A DNA stretch of 64,000 bases from Gemmatimonadaceae bacterium (lineage in GTDB: Bacteria > Gemmatimonadota > Gemmatimonadetes > Gemmatimonadales > Gemmatimonadaceae): the NCBI GenBank assembly GCA_019752115.1, contig JAIEMN010000004.1:1-64000 (forward strand), in the 5' to 3' direction. Both the position numbers and the translations under genes were made by a program. This document shows, in pieces, positions 25,763 through 33,939 of this stretch. The notes under the pieces are model-generated. The model did no database searches and had not been told where the DNA came from. It saw only the letters and a program-made list of their open reading frames with translations. The number at the start of each line of letters is the position of its first letter. Position 1 is the stretch's first letter.

Positions 25763-27133
25763 TCAGTTCTTCTTGCGGAAGATCCGGTAGCCCCACCCTT
25801 CCATCCCAATCGCCGGGAGCCCCACGCTGCGCGTGGCGGCTCCCGGTCCCACTTCCTCCCACTGCCCGCTCACTTCCACGCCACCGCCAAACTTGCGGTT
25901 GCTGAGGTTGATCACCACCAGCACCGTGTCGCCCGGCGCGGTGCGGAGAAAGCTCAGGATGCGATCGGGGTCGGCGTTGTTGACCCACTTCACGTCGCCG
26001 CGACGCAGTGCGGTCGAGCTCGCGCGCAGCGGGAGCATCACCTTGAAGAACTCGGCGAACTGCGGCACGCGCTCCTTCATGTCCCAGAAGACCGGCATCT
26101 TCTCGAACAGCGCCGGCGCACCGCTTTCGGTGGGATCACCGACTTCGTTGCCGTTGTAGAGCAGCGGCAGGCCGTCGAGGGTGAGCATGAGCGCATGCAC
26201 GGCCAGCGCGCCCTTCTCGCCAAAGCGCGTGATGGCACGCTTTTCGTCGTGGCTGTCAGGGAGGCGCATGTGGATTGCGCCCTTGGGGTAGGTCGCGCGC
26301 TCCTCTTCCCAGGCGTCACGCACGACAGTCGCACTCTTCCCCTCCTGGATGACCGAGGCCGTGGCATGGTACAGCGGCCACGAGTAATCGCTGTCGAACG
26401 CCTTCGGGATGAGATTGGCCTGATGCGCCTCCGCGAGGAGCATGATGTCCTTCTTCACCGCCTCGAGCTTGGGGCGGAGTTCCTCCCAGAAGTCCACCGG
26501 GACGTTCCACGCCACATCCATGCGGTAGCCGTCGATGTCGTACTCCTTGATCCAGTGCACGTACAGATCGGTCATGTACTGGCGGAGCTTGGGGCTCTTG
26601 TAGTCGAGCTGCGCCACATCACTCCAGTCGTACGGCGAGAGGACCTCCCCCTTGGCGTCGCGCACGTGGAGCCCGGGCGTCTTGAGCATCACGTTGTCCC
26701 ACGCGGTGTGGTTGGGGACTTCGTCGATGAGGACCTTGATCCCCTGCGCGTGGGCGGCCTGCACGAGGCGCTTGAAATCAGCCTTGGTGCCGTACGACGG
26801 GTTGACGTCGTAGTAGTCCTTCACCGCATAGGGGCTGCCAATCGTGCCCTTCCGCTTCACCTCGCCGATGGGGTGAATGGGCATCAGCCAGATGATGGTG
26901 ACGCCCATCTGCTTGAGGCGGGGCAGGCCGTCGATGACGCCCTGGAAGTCGCCGCGCGCGGAGAAGGTGCGCGGGAAGATTTCGTAGATCACGCCGTCTT
27001 TCACCCACTCGGGGGAGGGGCGCGCTGGGAGCTTCGAGACGTCGCCCTGCGCCGCAAGCGACGACGTGAGCAGCGTGCTGGAGAGTGCCAGCGCCAGAAG
27101 CGCGGCGGAACCGAAGCGGGCGGGACGTGGCAT
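25763..27133 (-). CDS. Secreted GH13 alpha-amylase family enzyme
   Basis: A 456-residue exported glycoside hydrolase. The ATG at 27131-27133 starts a clear signal peptide (FGSAALLALALSSTLLTSSLAAQ). GH13 motifs are motif I VLIDEVPNH, motif II DGYRMDVAW with the nucleophile Asp, the acid/base Glu in LLAEAH, and motif IV LPDSHDEKR. The short (beta/alpha)8 barrel resembles neopullulanase or maltogenic amylases without the N-terminal domain. It should cleave alpha-glucans outside the cytoplasm. The divergent region holds a LacI-type site. Its 3' end is convergent with the subunit 3 gene. Confidence 0.9.
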   Translation of the reverse strand: MPRPARFGSAALLALALSSTLLTSSLAAQGDVSKLPARPSPEWVKDGVIYEIFPRTFSARGDFQGVIDGLPRLKQMGVTIIWLMPIHPIGEVKRKGTIGSPYAVKDYYDVNPSYGTKADFKRLVQAAHAQGIKVLIDEVPNHTAWDNVMLKTPGLHVRDAKGEVLSPYDWSDVAQLDYKSPKLRQYMTDLYVHWIKEYDIDGYRMDVAWNVPVDFWEELRPKLEAVKKDIMLLAEAHQANLIPKAFDSDYSWPLYHATASVIQEGKSATVVRDAWEEERATYPKGAIHMRLPDSHDEKRAITRFGEKGALAVHALMLTLDGLPLLYNGNEVGDPTESGAPALFEKMPVFWDMKERVPQFAEFFKVMLPLRASSTALRRGDVKWVNNADPDRILSFLRTAPGDTVLVVINLSNRKFGGGVEVSGQWEEVGPGAATRSVGLPAIGMEGWGYRIFRKKN

Positions 27134-27228
27134 GGGGATGTGCTTTCGCGCGGAGAGAAGGTGGAACGCGGCGACCACTGCCTTGAAGCTCGTGGTGCGT
27201 TCCGCCGGCATCAAGCACATTTTTCAGC

Positions 27229-27240
27229 GTAACCGCTTAC
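27229..27240. promoter_or_regulatory. LacI-family-like operator in the amylase upstream region
   Basis: On the minus strand the site reads TGTAAGCGGTTACGC: GTAA and TTAC half-sites around a central CG, as in many LacI-family operators that control sugar genes. It lies about 96 bases upstream of the amylase ATG and 29 bases before the divergent DinB start. No LacI-type gene is in the window, so the assignment is by motif and context only. Confidence 0.4.
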
Positions 27241-27268
27241 ATCACCCCACTTTCGTCCCGCCCTCCCG

Positions 27269-27772
27269 ATGTTCACGTCACTCGAGGCGTTTCTCGCCGC
27301 GTGGAGCTACGAATCCGCCACCACCCAGAAGCTGATGGACGCCCTGACCGACGCCTCGCTCGCGCAGCCGGTGCACGAGGGTGGGCGCACGCTCGGGCGG
27401 CTCGCCTGGCATATCGCGCAGACGATCCCGGAAATGATGAGCAAGACGGGGCTGCACATCACCGGTGTCGATGAGCATGCGCCAGCGCCGGCGCGCGCGT
27501 CGGCCATTGCCGCCGGCTATCACGACACCAGCGCCTCGCTGGATGAACAGCTCCGCGCGCACTGGAGCGATGCGACACTGTTCGAGCAGGACAACCTCTA
27601 CGGCGAGTCGTGGACGCGCGGCTTTACGCTCTCGGTCCTGCTCAATCACCAGACCCATCACCGCGGCCAGATGACCGTACTGATGCGGCAAGCGGGGCTG
27701 ACTGTGCCGGGGATCTACGGGCCAGCCAAGGAAGAGTGGACGCTGATGGGGATGGAGCCGCCAGCGATCTGA
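27269..27772 (+). CDS. DinB family protein
   Basis: A 167-residue DinB-like four-helix protein. The conserved metal-binding pattern is visible in RLAWHIAQTIPEM (first His) and LLNHQTHHRGQMTVLMRQAG (paired His). The C-terminus IYGPAKEEW is typical of a common DinB subgroup annotated as damage-inducible or putative metal-dependent hydrolases. Actual substrate unknown. It diverges from the amylase gene and is convergent with the deacetylase gene. Confidence 0.88.
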   Translation: MFTSLEAFLAAWSYESATTQKLMDALTDASLAQPVHEGGRTLGRLAWHIAQTIPEMMSKTGLHITGVDEHAPAPARASAIAAGYHDTSASLDEQLRAHWSDATLFEQDNLYGESWTRGFTLSVLLNHQTHHRGQMTVLMRQAGLTVPGIYGPAKEEWTLMGMEPPAI

Positions 27773-27782
27773 CGCGGCACGC

Positions 27783-28685
27783 CTACGCGAATTCGCGCAG
27801 GACCCGCACCGTATTCACGTGCACGGCCACGGTGTTGCGCACATCGTGGCCATAGCCGCCGCTCATGGTGGCGCACACCGGCAGCCCCACCTCGCGGCAG
27901 GTGCTCACCACCAGCATGTCGCGGCGCTGGAGCCCGTCGAATGTGAGCTTGAGGCGCCCCAGCCGATCCCCCTCATGCGGATCGGCGCCAGAGAGATAGA
28001 CCACCAGGTCAGGCCGCGCCTCGCGGAGCACCTGGGGCAGATGCTCCGCGAGCAGGGCGAGATACTCCTCGTCGCCCGTGCCATCGGCGAGTTCGACGTC
28101 GCGCGTCCCCGGCACCTTGTGGAAGGGAAAGTTCTTGGCGCCGTGCATGCTGAAGGTGTACACGTTTGGATCGCCGGCGAAGCAGCCGTGCGTACCGTTG
28201 CCCTGATGCACGTCCAGATCCACCACAGCCACCCGCCGTACCTTGCCGAGCGCCTGCAGGCGCCGCACGGCGATCGCCACATCGTTGAAAGTGCAGAACC
28301 CTTCGCCGCGATCGGGGAACGCGTGATGGGTGCCGCCGGCGAGGTTCATGGCCACGCCATGTTCGAGCGCGGCCTCACTGGCTTCGATGGTCCCCTGTAC
28401 CACACGAAAGGCGCGCTCCACGAACAGCTCGCTCCACGGCAAGCCAATGCGCCGCTGCTCGAGCGGCGGGAGTGTGCCCTGCTCGATGTGCGCCACGTAT
28501 TCGGGCGTGTGCACCCGCAGCACATCCTCGCGCGCGGCGCGATGCGGGTCATGTAACCGCTCCGGCGCCACCAGCCCCTCGGCGAGCACCGCCTCCCGCA
28601 GCAGCGCGTACTTGGCCATCGGAAACCGATGCCCATCGGGCAGCGGGATGGCGTATTGGGCCGAGGACCAGAGATGCAGCGGCAT
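27783..28685 (-). CDS. Histone deacetylase family (acetoin utilisation/acetylpolyamine hydrolase-like) protein
   Basis: A 300-residue zinc amidohydrolase of the HDAC superfamily. The start at 28683-28685 gives MPLHLWSSAQYAIPLPDGHRF, typical of the bacterial subgroup. The active site includes GGTHHAFPDRGEGFCTFND (tandem His), VVDLDVHQGNGT (zinc Asp and His), LSGADPHEGDRLG (second zinc Asp) and MSGGYG. It should remove acetyl groups from an amine or Lys side chain in the cytoplasm; the physiological substrate is not predictable. A long palindrome separates it from the upstream sortilin-like gene. Confidence 0.9.
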   Translation of the reverse strand: MPLHLWSSAQYAIPLPDGHRFPMAKYALLREAVLAEGLVAPERLHDPHRAAREDVLRVHTPEYVAHIEQGTLPPLEQRRIGLPWSELFVERAFRVVQGTIEASEAALEHGVAMNLAGGTHHAFPDRGEGFCTFNDVAIAVRRLQALGKVRRVAVVDLDVHQGNGTHGCFAGDPNVYTFSMHGAKNFPFHKVPGTRDVELADGTGDEEYLALLAEHLPQVLREARPDLVVYLSGADPHEGDRLGRLKLTFDGLQRRDMLVVSTCREVGLPVCATMSGGYGHDVRNTVAVHVNTVRVLREFA

Positions 28686-28699
28686 GCCCTTAACGTAAA

Positions 28700-28802
28700 A
28701 CAACAAAAAGCTCGTCGGGGACACGGGGGATCGGGGAGGACTGCGCGAACTCACGGTCCACGCGGCCCTCCCCGCCTCCCCGTATCCCCGACGAGTTTGT
28801 TT
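28700..28802. repeat. Long palindromic element between two minus-strand genes
   Basis: The left arm (CTCGTCGGGGACACGGGGGA at 28711) pairs with the right arm ending CGTATCCCCGACGAG with a few mismatches over about 45 bases, and AACAA/TTGTT-like ends extend it. It starts 8 bases after the stop at 28811 (minus direction) and ends close to the deacetylase start. A terminator role is likely. Its sequence is unlike the other palindromes here. Confidence 0.8.
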
Positions 28803-28810
28803 CTAGTGAA

Positions 28811-31807
28811 TTACTTCGCGAGTTGGTCCAACTCCGCCGCCATCTTCTTGTAGTAGCGTAGCTGCGTCTGCTGGTCGGCCGTCGGCGCGCCGGTCCAGCG
28901 GCCGACGGCGCTGTACAGCGTGCCGAGGCGCGCGGCGAGTTCGTTCGCCTGGCGCTTGCGATCGACCGTGGCCGAGTCGGTGCCGGTCTTGGCGCGCCAG
29001 CGGCCCTGCACTTCAGCGAAGCTCGTCGCCAGCGCCGCGATGTCGCGATGGAAGGCCGTCCACGCGGCACGCTGCGCCGTGGTGACCGTCAGGCGCGGAT
29101 CCTCTCGCACCACCACCTTCTGCGTGGCCGTCACGCCACCGCTCTCGAGGCGCACGGTGTACGTCCCCGGCAACACGAACGGTCCGGGCGTCGAACCGCG
29201 CGGCCCTTCGTCATCGTCTTCACCGCCACCGCTGCGAATGGGCAGGTCGGCGTAGCGCAGATTCCATTGCACCCGGTTGATCCCGTGTGCGTTCGTCCCC
29301 TTGATGGTCTGCACCGTGCGACCGGCGCTGTCGAGCACGGTGAGCGTCACCGGCGCGCCAGCGTCCTTGATCCAGTAGTCAATGAAGGCCGCGACCGGCG
29401 GGTTCTCACCGCGAAAGAGCATGTCGCCCGTGTGCGGGCGGTTGTTCGTGGTGCGGATCTGATACGCCGGCTGCATCGTGAACAGATGCGCGGCCTTCTG
29501 CATGACCGCGGGCGTGAGCTCCTGCAGCACGTTGGCCTGATCCAGAATCCAGACACCGCGGGCGTGCGACGCCAGCACGAGCGCGTTGTCACGCGGATGC
29601 ACCACGAGATCGTTGAACGGCATTGTGGGCATGTTGGCCTTGAAGGGGACCCACTGCCCGCCGTCATCGGGAGAGATGAAGAGCCCGAACTCCGTGGCCA
29701 GATAAAGCAGCTTGGCGTTGCGCGGATCCTGCCGCACCGTACGCGCCACGCGATTGGCCGGCAGGCCGGCATCGATGCGCGTGAACGTCTCGCCAAAGTT
29801 TGTGCTCTTGTAGACGTAGTTGGCGAAGTCGTTGCTGCGGTGATTGTCGATGGTCACGTACACCGTGCCGTCGGCGTGCTTGCTGGCTTCCACGCCGGCA
29901 AACCACGATCCCTTCGGCGCACCCGGGAACTTGTCCTGCAGATCCTTCCAGGTGGTGCCGCCATCCCGCGACACCCGGAAGCGTCCGTCGTCGGTGCCCA
30001 CGTAGAGCAGCCCCTTGACGCGCGGGCTCTCCGCGAGGGCCGTGGAGCCCGGGAAGTATGGCACCCCGTCATCGATCGACAGCGTGTTCTCGCTCGGCTT
30101 GCGCCCCATGAGCGGCAGCGTGCTGCGATCCACACCGGTCGTCATGTCACCGAGGTCCGTCCACGTCCGACCGCCGTCACGCGAGCGGAAGAGATGCTGC
30201 ATACCGGCGTAGATCGTGTTCGTGTCGTGCACGCTCACGATGAAGGGCGCATCCCAGTTGGCCATGTGCATGGCGTTGCCAAGGACCTGCGACGCGCCCG
30301 GCTTGCCCCACGTATCCCAGTTGCGACGGCCGGCGATGTGGCCCGTGGGGTCACCCGGGCGGATGTCCTGCGTCTGCCAGGTGAGCGTGTCGTTCTTCTG
30401 GAGCCCGAGGAACTGGCTCGCCGAGTACACCGTACGCGCGTTCTTGGGGTTGGGCGCCACCCAGAAGCCGTCGCCGCCGCAGAGGCGCGACCAGTGCTCG
30501 TTCAGCACGCCGTTGGTGTTCCAGCTCGCACTCGGCCCCATCCAGCAGCCGTTGTCCTGCAGACCGCCATACACATTGAAGGGCATCGCGTTGTCCACCG
30601 TGATCCGGTAGAACTGCGAGAGTGGGAGCGAGCTCACGAAGAGGAACGTCTTGCCGCGATCGTACGAGATCCCGATGCCGCCGTCGTCGAGCTTGACCAC
30701 ATGGCGGCTGTCCTTCGGATTGACCCACACGAAGCGGTCGTCACCGTGCGTGGTGGTGCGCGGCGCGGTGAACGTCTTGCCGCCATCGTCGCTGTACGAA
30801 TACGCGTTCAGCATGTACACGCGCATGTCGTCGTTCGGATCGATGATCGGCTGGCTCGCGTACATGGGGCGCGGGTTCCAGTCGCTCAAGAACTTCCACG
30901 AGGCACCGGCGTCGTCGCTGCGATAGAGCCCCGCCTTGCGAATGATGTAGGCCGTGCTGGCGTTGTAGCGCTGCCCCTGCTCAATGCTCACCACGACGAC
31001 CTTGGGGTTCTTGCGGTACACCCCGATACCGATGCGGCCGTACTCCCCGCTCGGCAGGCCGTTGCCGGTGAGCTTGGCCCACGTGGTGCCGCCGTCGGTG
31101 CTCTTCCAGAGCGCGCTGCCGGGGCCGCCGCCATCAAAGCCGTACGCGCTGCGACGGCGCTGGTACGTGGCCGCGTAGAGCACGTTCGGGTCGTTCCAGT
31201 CCATCGCCACATCGGTGGCGCCGGTTTCGTCGTCCACGTACAGCACGCGCTGCCACGTTTTGCCGCCGTCGTTGGTGCGATACAGCCCGCGCTCCCCACC
31301 GGCTCCCCAGACACTCCCCTGCGCCGCCACGAAGGCGATGTCGGGGTTCGTGGGATGCAGCTGAATGCGGCCGATGTGCATGCTCGTGCGCAGCCCCATG
31401 TTCACCCACGTCTTGCCGGCATCGGTGCTCTTGTAGACGCCGTCGCCCCAGCCCACGCTCTGGCGGCTGGCGCGTTCGCCGGTGCCCACCCACAGGATGT
31501 TCGGGTTAGGCTGGAAGACGGCTACATCACCAATGGAGTGGACGGGCGCGTCAAACACCGAGCGCCAGGTGACGCCGTTGTCGGTGGTGCGCCAGAGGCC
31601 GCCGGTCGCGCCGGCCACGTACATGGTGTAGGGGTCCTTTTCGACCACATCCATGTCCACGACGCGGCCGCTCATGGAGGCGGGACCGATGGAGCGGAGC
31701 TTGAGGCCGCCGAGGTCGGCGGGGGAGAGGGCGCTCTGGGCGCCCAGCGAGGCGGTGGCGGCTAGGAGCGCCGCGACCGAAGTCAGGAAACGGGGGCGGG
31801 TCAGCAT
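28811..31807 (-). CDS. Secreted sortilin/BNR-repeat beta-propeller protein (paralogue)
   Basis: A 998-residue exported relative of the protein at 3891-7151. The ATG at 31805-31807 begins MLTRPRFLTSVAALLAATA with a cleavable signal ending LGAQ. Propeller repeats include GGLWRTTDNGVTWRSVF, GVYKSTDAGKTWVNMG, LWKSTDGGTTWAKL and LYRSDDAGASWKFL, over about residues 30-780. A C-terminal beta-rich region follows (LPGTYTVRLESGG), then a helical tail. It lacks the Gly-rich tracts of its paralogue. The role could be extracellular binding or peptidase/glycosidase related; the family is functionally undefined. It diverges from the M28 peptidase gene, separated by 82 bp. Confidence 0.86.
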   Translation of the reverse strand: MLTRPRFLTSVAALLAATASLGAQSALSPADLGGLKLRSIGPASMSGRVVDMDVVEKDPYTMYVAGATGGLWRTTDNGVTWRSVFDAPVHSIGDVAVFQPNPNILWVGTGERASRQSVGWGDGVYKSTDAGKTWVNMGLRTSMHIGRIQLHPTNPDIAFVAAQGSVWGAGGERGLYRTNDGGKTWQRVLYVDDETGATDVAMDWNDPNVLYAATYQRRRSAYGFDGGGPGSALWKSTDGGTTWAKLTGNGLPSGEYGRIGIGVYRKNPKVVVVSIEQGQRYNASTAYIIRKAGLYRSDDAGASWKFLSDWNPRPMYASQPIIDPNDDMRVYMLNAYSYSDDGGKTFTAPRTTTHGDDRFVWVNPKDSRHVVKLDDGGIGISYDRGKTFLFVSSLPLSQFYRITVDNAMPFNVYGGLQDNGCWMGPSASWNTNGVLNEHWSRLCGGDGFWVAPNPKNARTVYSASQFLGLQKNDTLTWQTQDIRPGDPTGHIAGRRNWDTWGKPGASQVLGNAMHMANWDAPFIVSVHDTNTIYAGMQHLFRSRDGGRTWTDLGDMTTGVDRSTLPLMGRKPSENTLSIDDGVPYFPGSTALAESPRVKGLLYVGTDDGRFRVSRDGGTTWKDLQDKFPGAPKGSWFAGVEASKHADGTVYVTIDNHRSNDFANYVYKSTNFGETFTRIDAGLPANRVARTVRQDPRNAKLLYLATEFGLFISPDDGGQWVPFKANMPTMPFNDLVVHPRDNALVLASHARGVWILDQANVLQELTPAVMQKAAHLFTMQPAYQIRTTNNRPHTGDMLFRGENPPVAAFIDYWIKDAGAPVTLTVLDSAGRTVQTIKGTNAHGINRVQWNLRYADLPIRSGGGEDDDEGPRGSTPGPFVLPGTYTVRLESGGVTATQKVVVREDPRLTVTTAQRAAWTAFHRDIAALATSFAEVQGRWRAKTGTDSATVDRKRQANELAARLGTLYSAVGRWTGAPTADQQTQLRYYKKMAAELDQLAK

Positions 31808-31889
31808 GGGCCCAATATGGGGCGTAATTTGGGAGACTGCCGGCTGTCCGGTTCGGACACCCCGCTCCACTTCCCCCGAGACCGACGTG

Positions 31890-33797
31890 ATGTCTTTCCG
31901 TCCCATCCGCGCGGCCGCGCTGCTCGCGCCGCTCGCCCTGACGCTTCTGCCCCGTGCTGCGGCCCACGCGCAGGACAAGGCGCCCCCGGCCAGGAAGGTG
32001 CAGGCCAAGGTCCAGATGCCGAAGCCGTTCTGGCCCGATGAAGGGCCGTTCAAGTGGGCGCCCCGCCCCACCGAGAACGCCATCACCCCGAACGATCTGC
32101 GGACACGCCTCTATCAGCTGGCCGACGACTCCATGATGGGACGTCGCATCGGCGAGCTGGGGAACTACAAGGGTACGGCGTATGTCGCGAGTGAGTTCAA
32201 GCGCCTGGGGCTCAAGCCGGCCGGCGACAGCGGCACCTACTTCCAGGTGCTCCCCTTCGGCCCGAGCGGCTTTGACACGACCAGCATGACGCTCACCGTG
32301 GGCGGCAAGACGCTGGTCGCGCGCAAGGACTGGATTCCCACCGTGCCGACCGCCGCCAATGGCATCGGCCCCAAGGTCAGCCTCACCAACACGCCGGCCG
32401 TCTACGCCGGCGTCTGGGGCGATACGGCCGTCATGCTCGACGAGCAGATGATTCGCGGCAAGGTGGCCGTGTTCATGGCGTCCCCCGCGATGCGCGCCGT
32501 CGCGGCGAGCCAGGGCGCGCCGGTGAGCTTCGTGAGCTGCGCCGACGTGCCCGACAAGTTCGGCGCCAACGCGGCCATCGCCGAAGAGGCGCGCCAGCGC
32601 GCCGCGGGTGGGGCGGCCGCGGCCGCGCGGCGCCCGAACGCGCCGACCGCCGTGCGCGACACCCGCGCCATGCGCGCCGGGGCGGCCGCGGTGCTGATCA
32701 TCGGCCTCGATGACATGACGCCGGCCGCGGTCAATCAGGTTTTTGCGCAGCCCATGAGCATGCGCCCCACCACCCCGCTCAACGACGGCGCGGTGGGTGG
32801 GGGCAACATCTCCAAGGCCGCCGCCGAGCAGATCTTTGGCAAGCCGGTCGGCGAACTGCAGGTCGGCACCGTTGGGCAGCCGATCAGCGCGCAGTGGCAG
32901 CATGCGTGGCGCATGTCGCCGACACCGGCGCGCAACGTCATCGCCGTGCTCCCCGGCAGCGACCCCAAGCTGGCCAGCGAATACGTGCTCGTCGGCGCAC
33001 ACAACGACCACGTGGGCGTCAACACGACCACGGTCGATCACGACTCACTGCGGGCCTACAACATGGTCGTGCGCCGTCAGGGCGCGAATGACCCGGTGTG
33101 CACGCCCACGGCCGAGCAGCAGGCCAGGATCAACGCGCTCATTGCCAAGGCGCGCGCCACGCGCCCGGTCCGCAAGGACAGCATCATGAACGGCGCCGAC
33201 GACGATGGCTCGGGCACGGTGGTGATGCTCGAAATCGCCGAGAAGTTCGCGAAGGAGCAGCCCAAGCGCTCGATCATCTTCATCTCGCATGTCGGTGAAG
33301 AGGCAGGGCTCCTAGGCTCGCGCTGGTTCACCGATCACCCCACGCTGCCGCTCGAGCAGATCGTGGCCGCGCACAACATGGACATGGTCGGCGCGGGCCG
33401 GAACTGGGAAGTGAAGTACGGCGGACCGAATTCGGTGCAGATGCTGGGTCAGCGCCGCCTGTCGCGCGAATTCGGCGACATCATCGACTCGGTGAACGCG
33501 AACATCAAGGAGCCGATGGCGATCGACAAGAGCTGGGACGTGCCCGCCAACCCGCTCAATCGCTTCTGCCGCTCGGACCAGGTCAACTACGTCCGCAAGG
33601 ACATCCCGGTCGTCTACATGTCACTCGGCTACGCCGTGGACTACCACCAGCAGAGCGACGAACCCCAGTACATCGATTACGACCACTCGGCGCGCCTGGG
33701 GAACTTCATTCACCAGGTGATGACCGCGGTGGCGAACCGACCGAATCGGCCGGCGATTGCGGGGGCGGATCCGACGATGCCGACGTGTTCACGGTAG
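31890..33797 (+). CDS. Secreted M28 family zinc aminopeptidase
   Basis: A 635-residue exported metallopeptidase. I chose the ATG at 31890 because it yields a signal peptide (AALLAPLALTLLPRAAAHAQ). A PA (protease-associated) domain insert lies at about 140-300 (IRGKVAVFMASPAMRA). The M28 core has co-catalytic zinc ligands in GAHNDHVG (H371, D373 region), NGADDDGSG, the catalytic pair in HVGEEAGLLGSRWF, AHNMDMVG, and the last His in VDYHQQSDEPQYIDYDH. It probably releases N-terminal amino acids from peptides outside the cytoplasm. A family B palindrome lies just after its stop. Confidence 0.9.
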   Translation: MSFRPIRAAALLAPLALTLLPRAAAHAQDKAPPARKVQAKVQMPKPFWPDEGPFKWAPRPTENAITPNDLRTRLYQLADDSMMGRRIGELGNYKGTAYVASEFKRLGLKPAGDSGTYFQVLPFGPSGFDTTSMTLTVGGKTLVARKDWIPTVPTAANGIGPKVSLTNTPAVYAGVWGDTAVMLDEQMIRGKVAVFMASPAMRAVAASQGAPVSFVSCADVPDKFGANAAIAEEARQRAAGGAAAAARRPNAPTAVRDTRAMRAGAAAVLIIGLDDMTPAAVNQVFAQPMSMRPTTPLNDGAVGGGNISKAAAEQIFGKPVGELQVGTVGQPISAQWQHAWRMSPTPARNVIAVLPGSDPKLASEYVLVGAHNDHVGVNTTTVDHDSLRAYNMVVRRQGANDPVCTPTAEQQARINALIAKARATRPVRKDSIMNGADDDGSGTVVMLEIAEKFAKEQPKRSIIFISHVGEEAGLLGSRWFTDHPTLPLEQIVAAHNMDMVGAGRNWEVKYGGPNSVQMLGQRRLSREFGDIIDSVNANIKEPMAIDKSWDVPANPLNRFCRSDQVNYVRKDIPVVYMSLGYAVDYHQQSDEPQYIDYDHSARLGNFIHQVMTAVANRPNRPAIAGADPTMPTCSR

Positions 33798-33827
33798 GAA
33801 GCGCCGTCGGCGCTGGTGGTTGAAGTG

Positions 33828-33925
33828 GAGAGGCGAGAGGCGAGTCGGAGTGCGAGTGCTGTGGGGGAGTCGTGAGCGCACGACTCGGGCTCACCACCCC
33901 AACTCCCACTCGCCTCTCGCTTCTC
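33828..33925. repeat. Long palindromic element, family B, copy 1
   Basis: GAGAGGCGAGAGGCGAGTCG on the left matches the inverse of ACTCGCCTCTCGCTTCTC on the right, with a more degenerate interior around CGGGCTCACCAC. The arms and core are shared with the element at 53476-53595. It fills the gap between the convergent M28 peptidase and histidine kinase genes, 14 bases from the kinase stop. Confidence 0.82.
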
Positions 33926-33939
33926 AAGGAAACCCCAAA

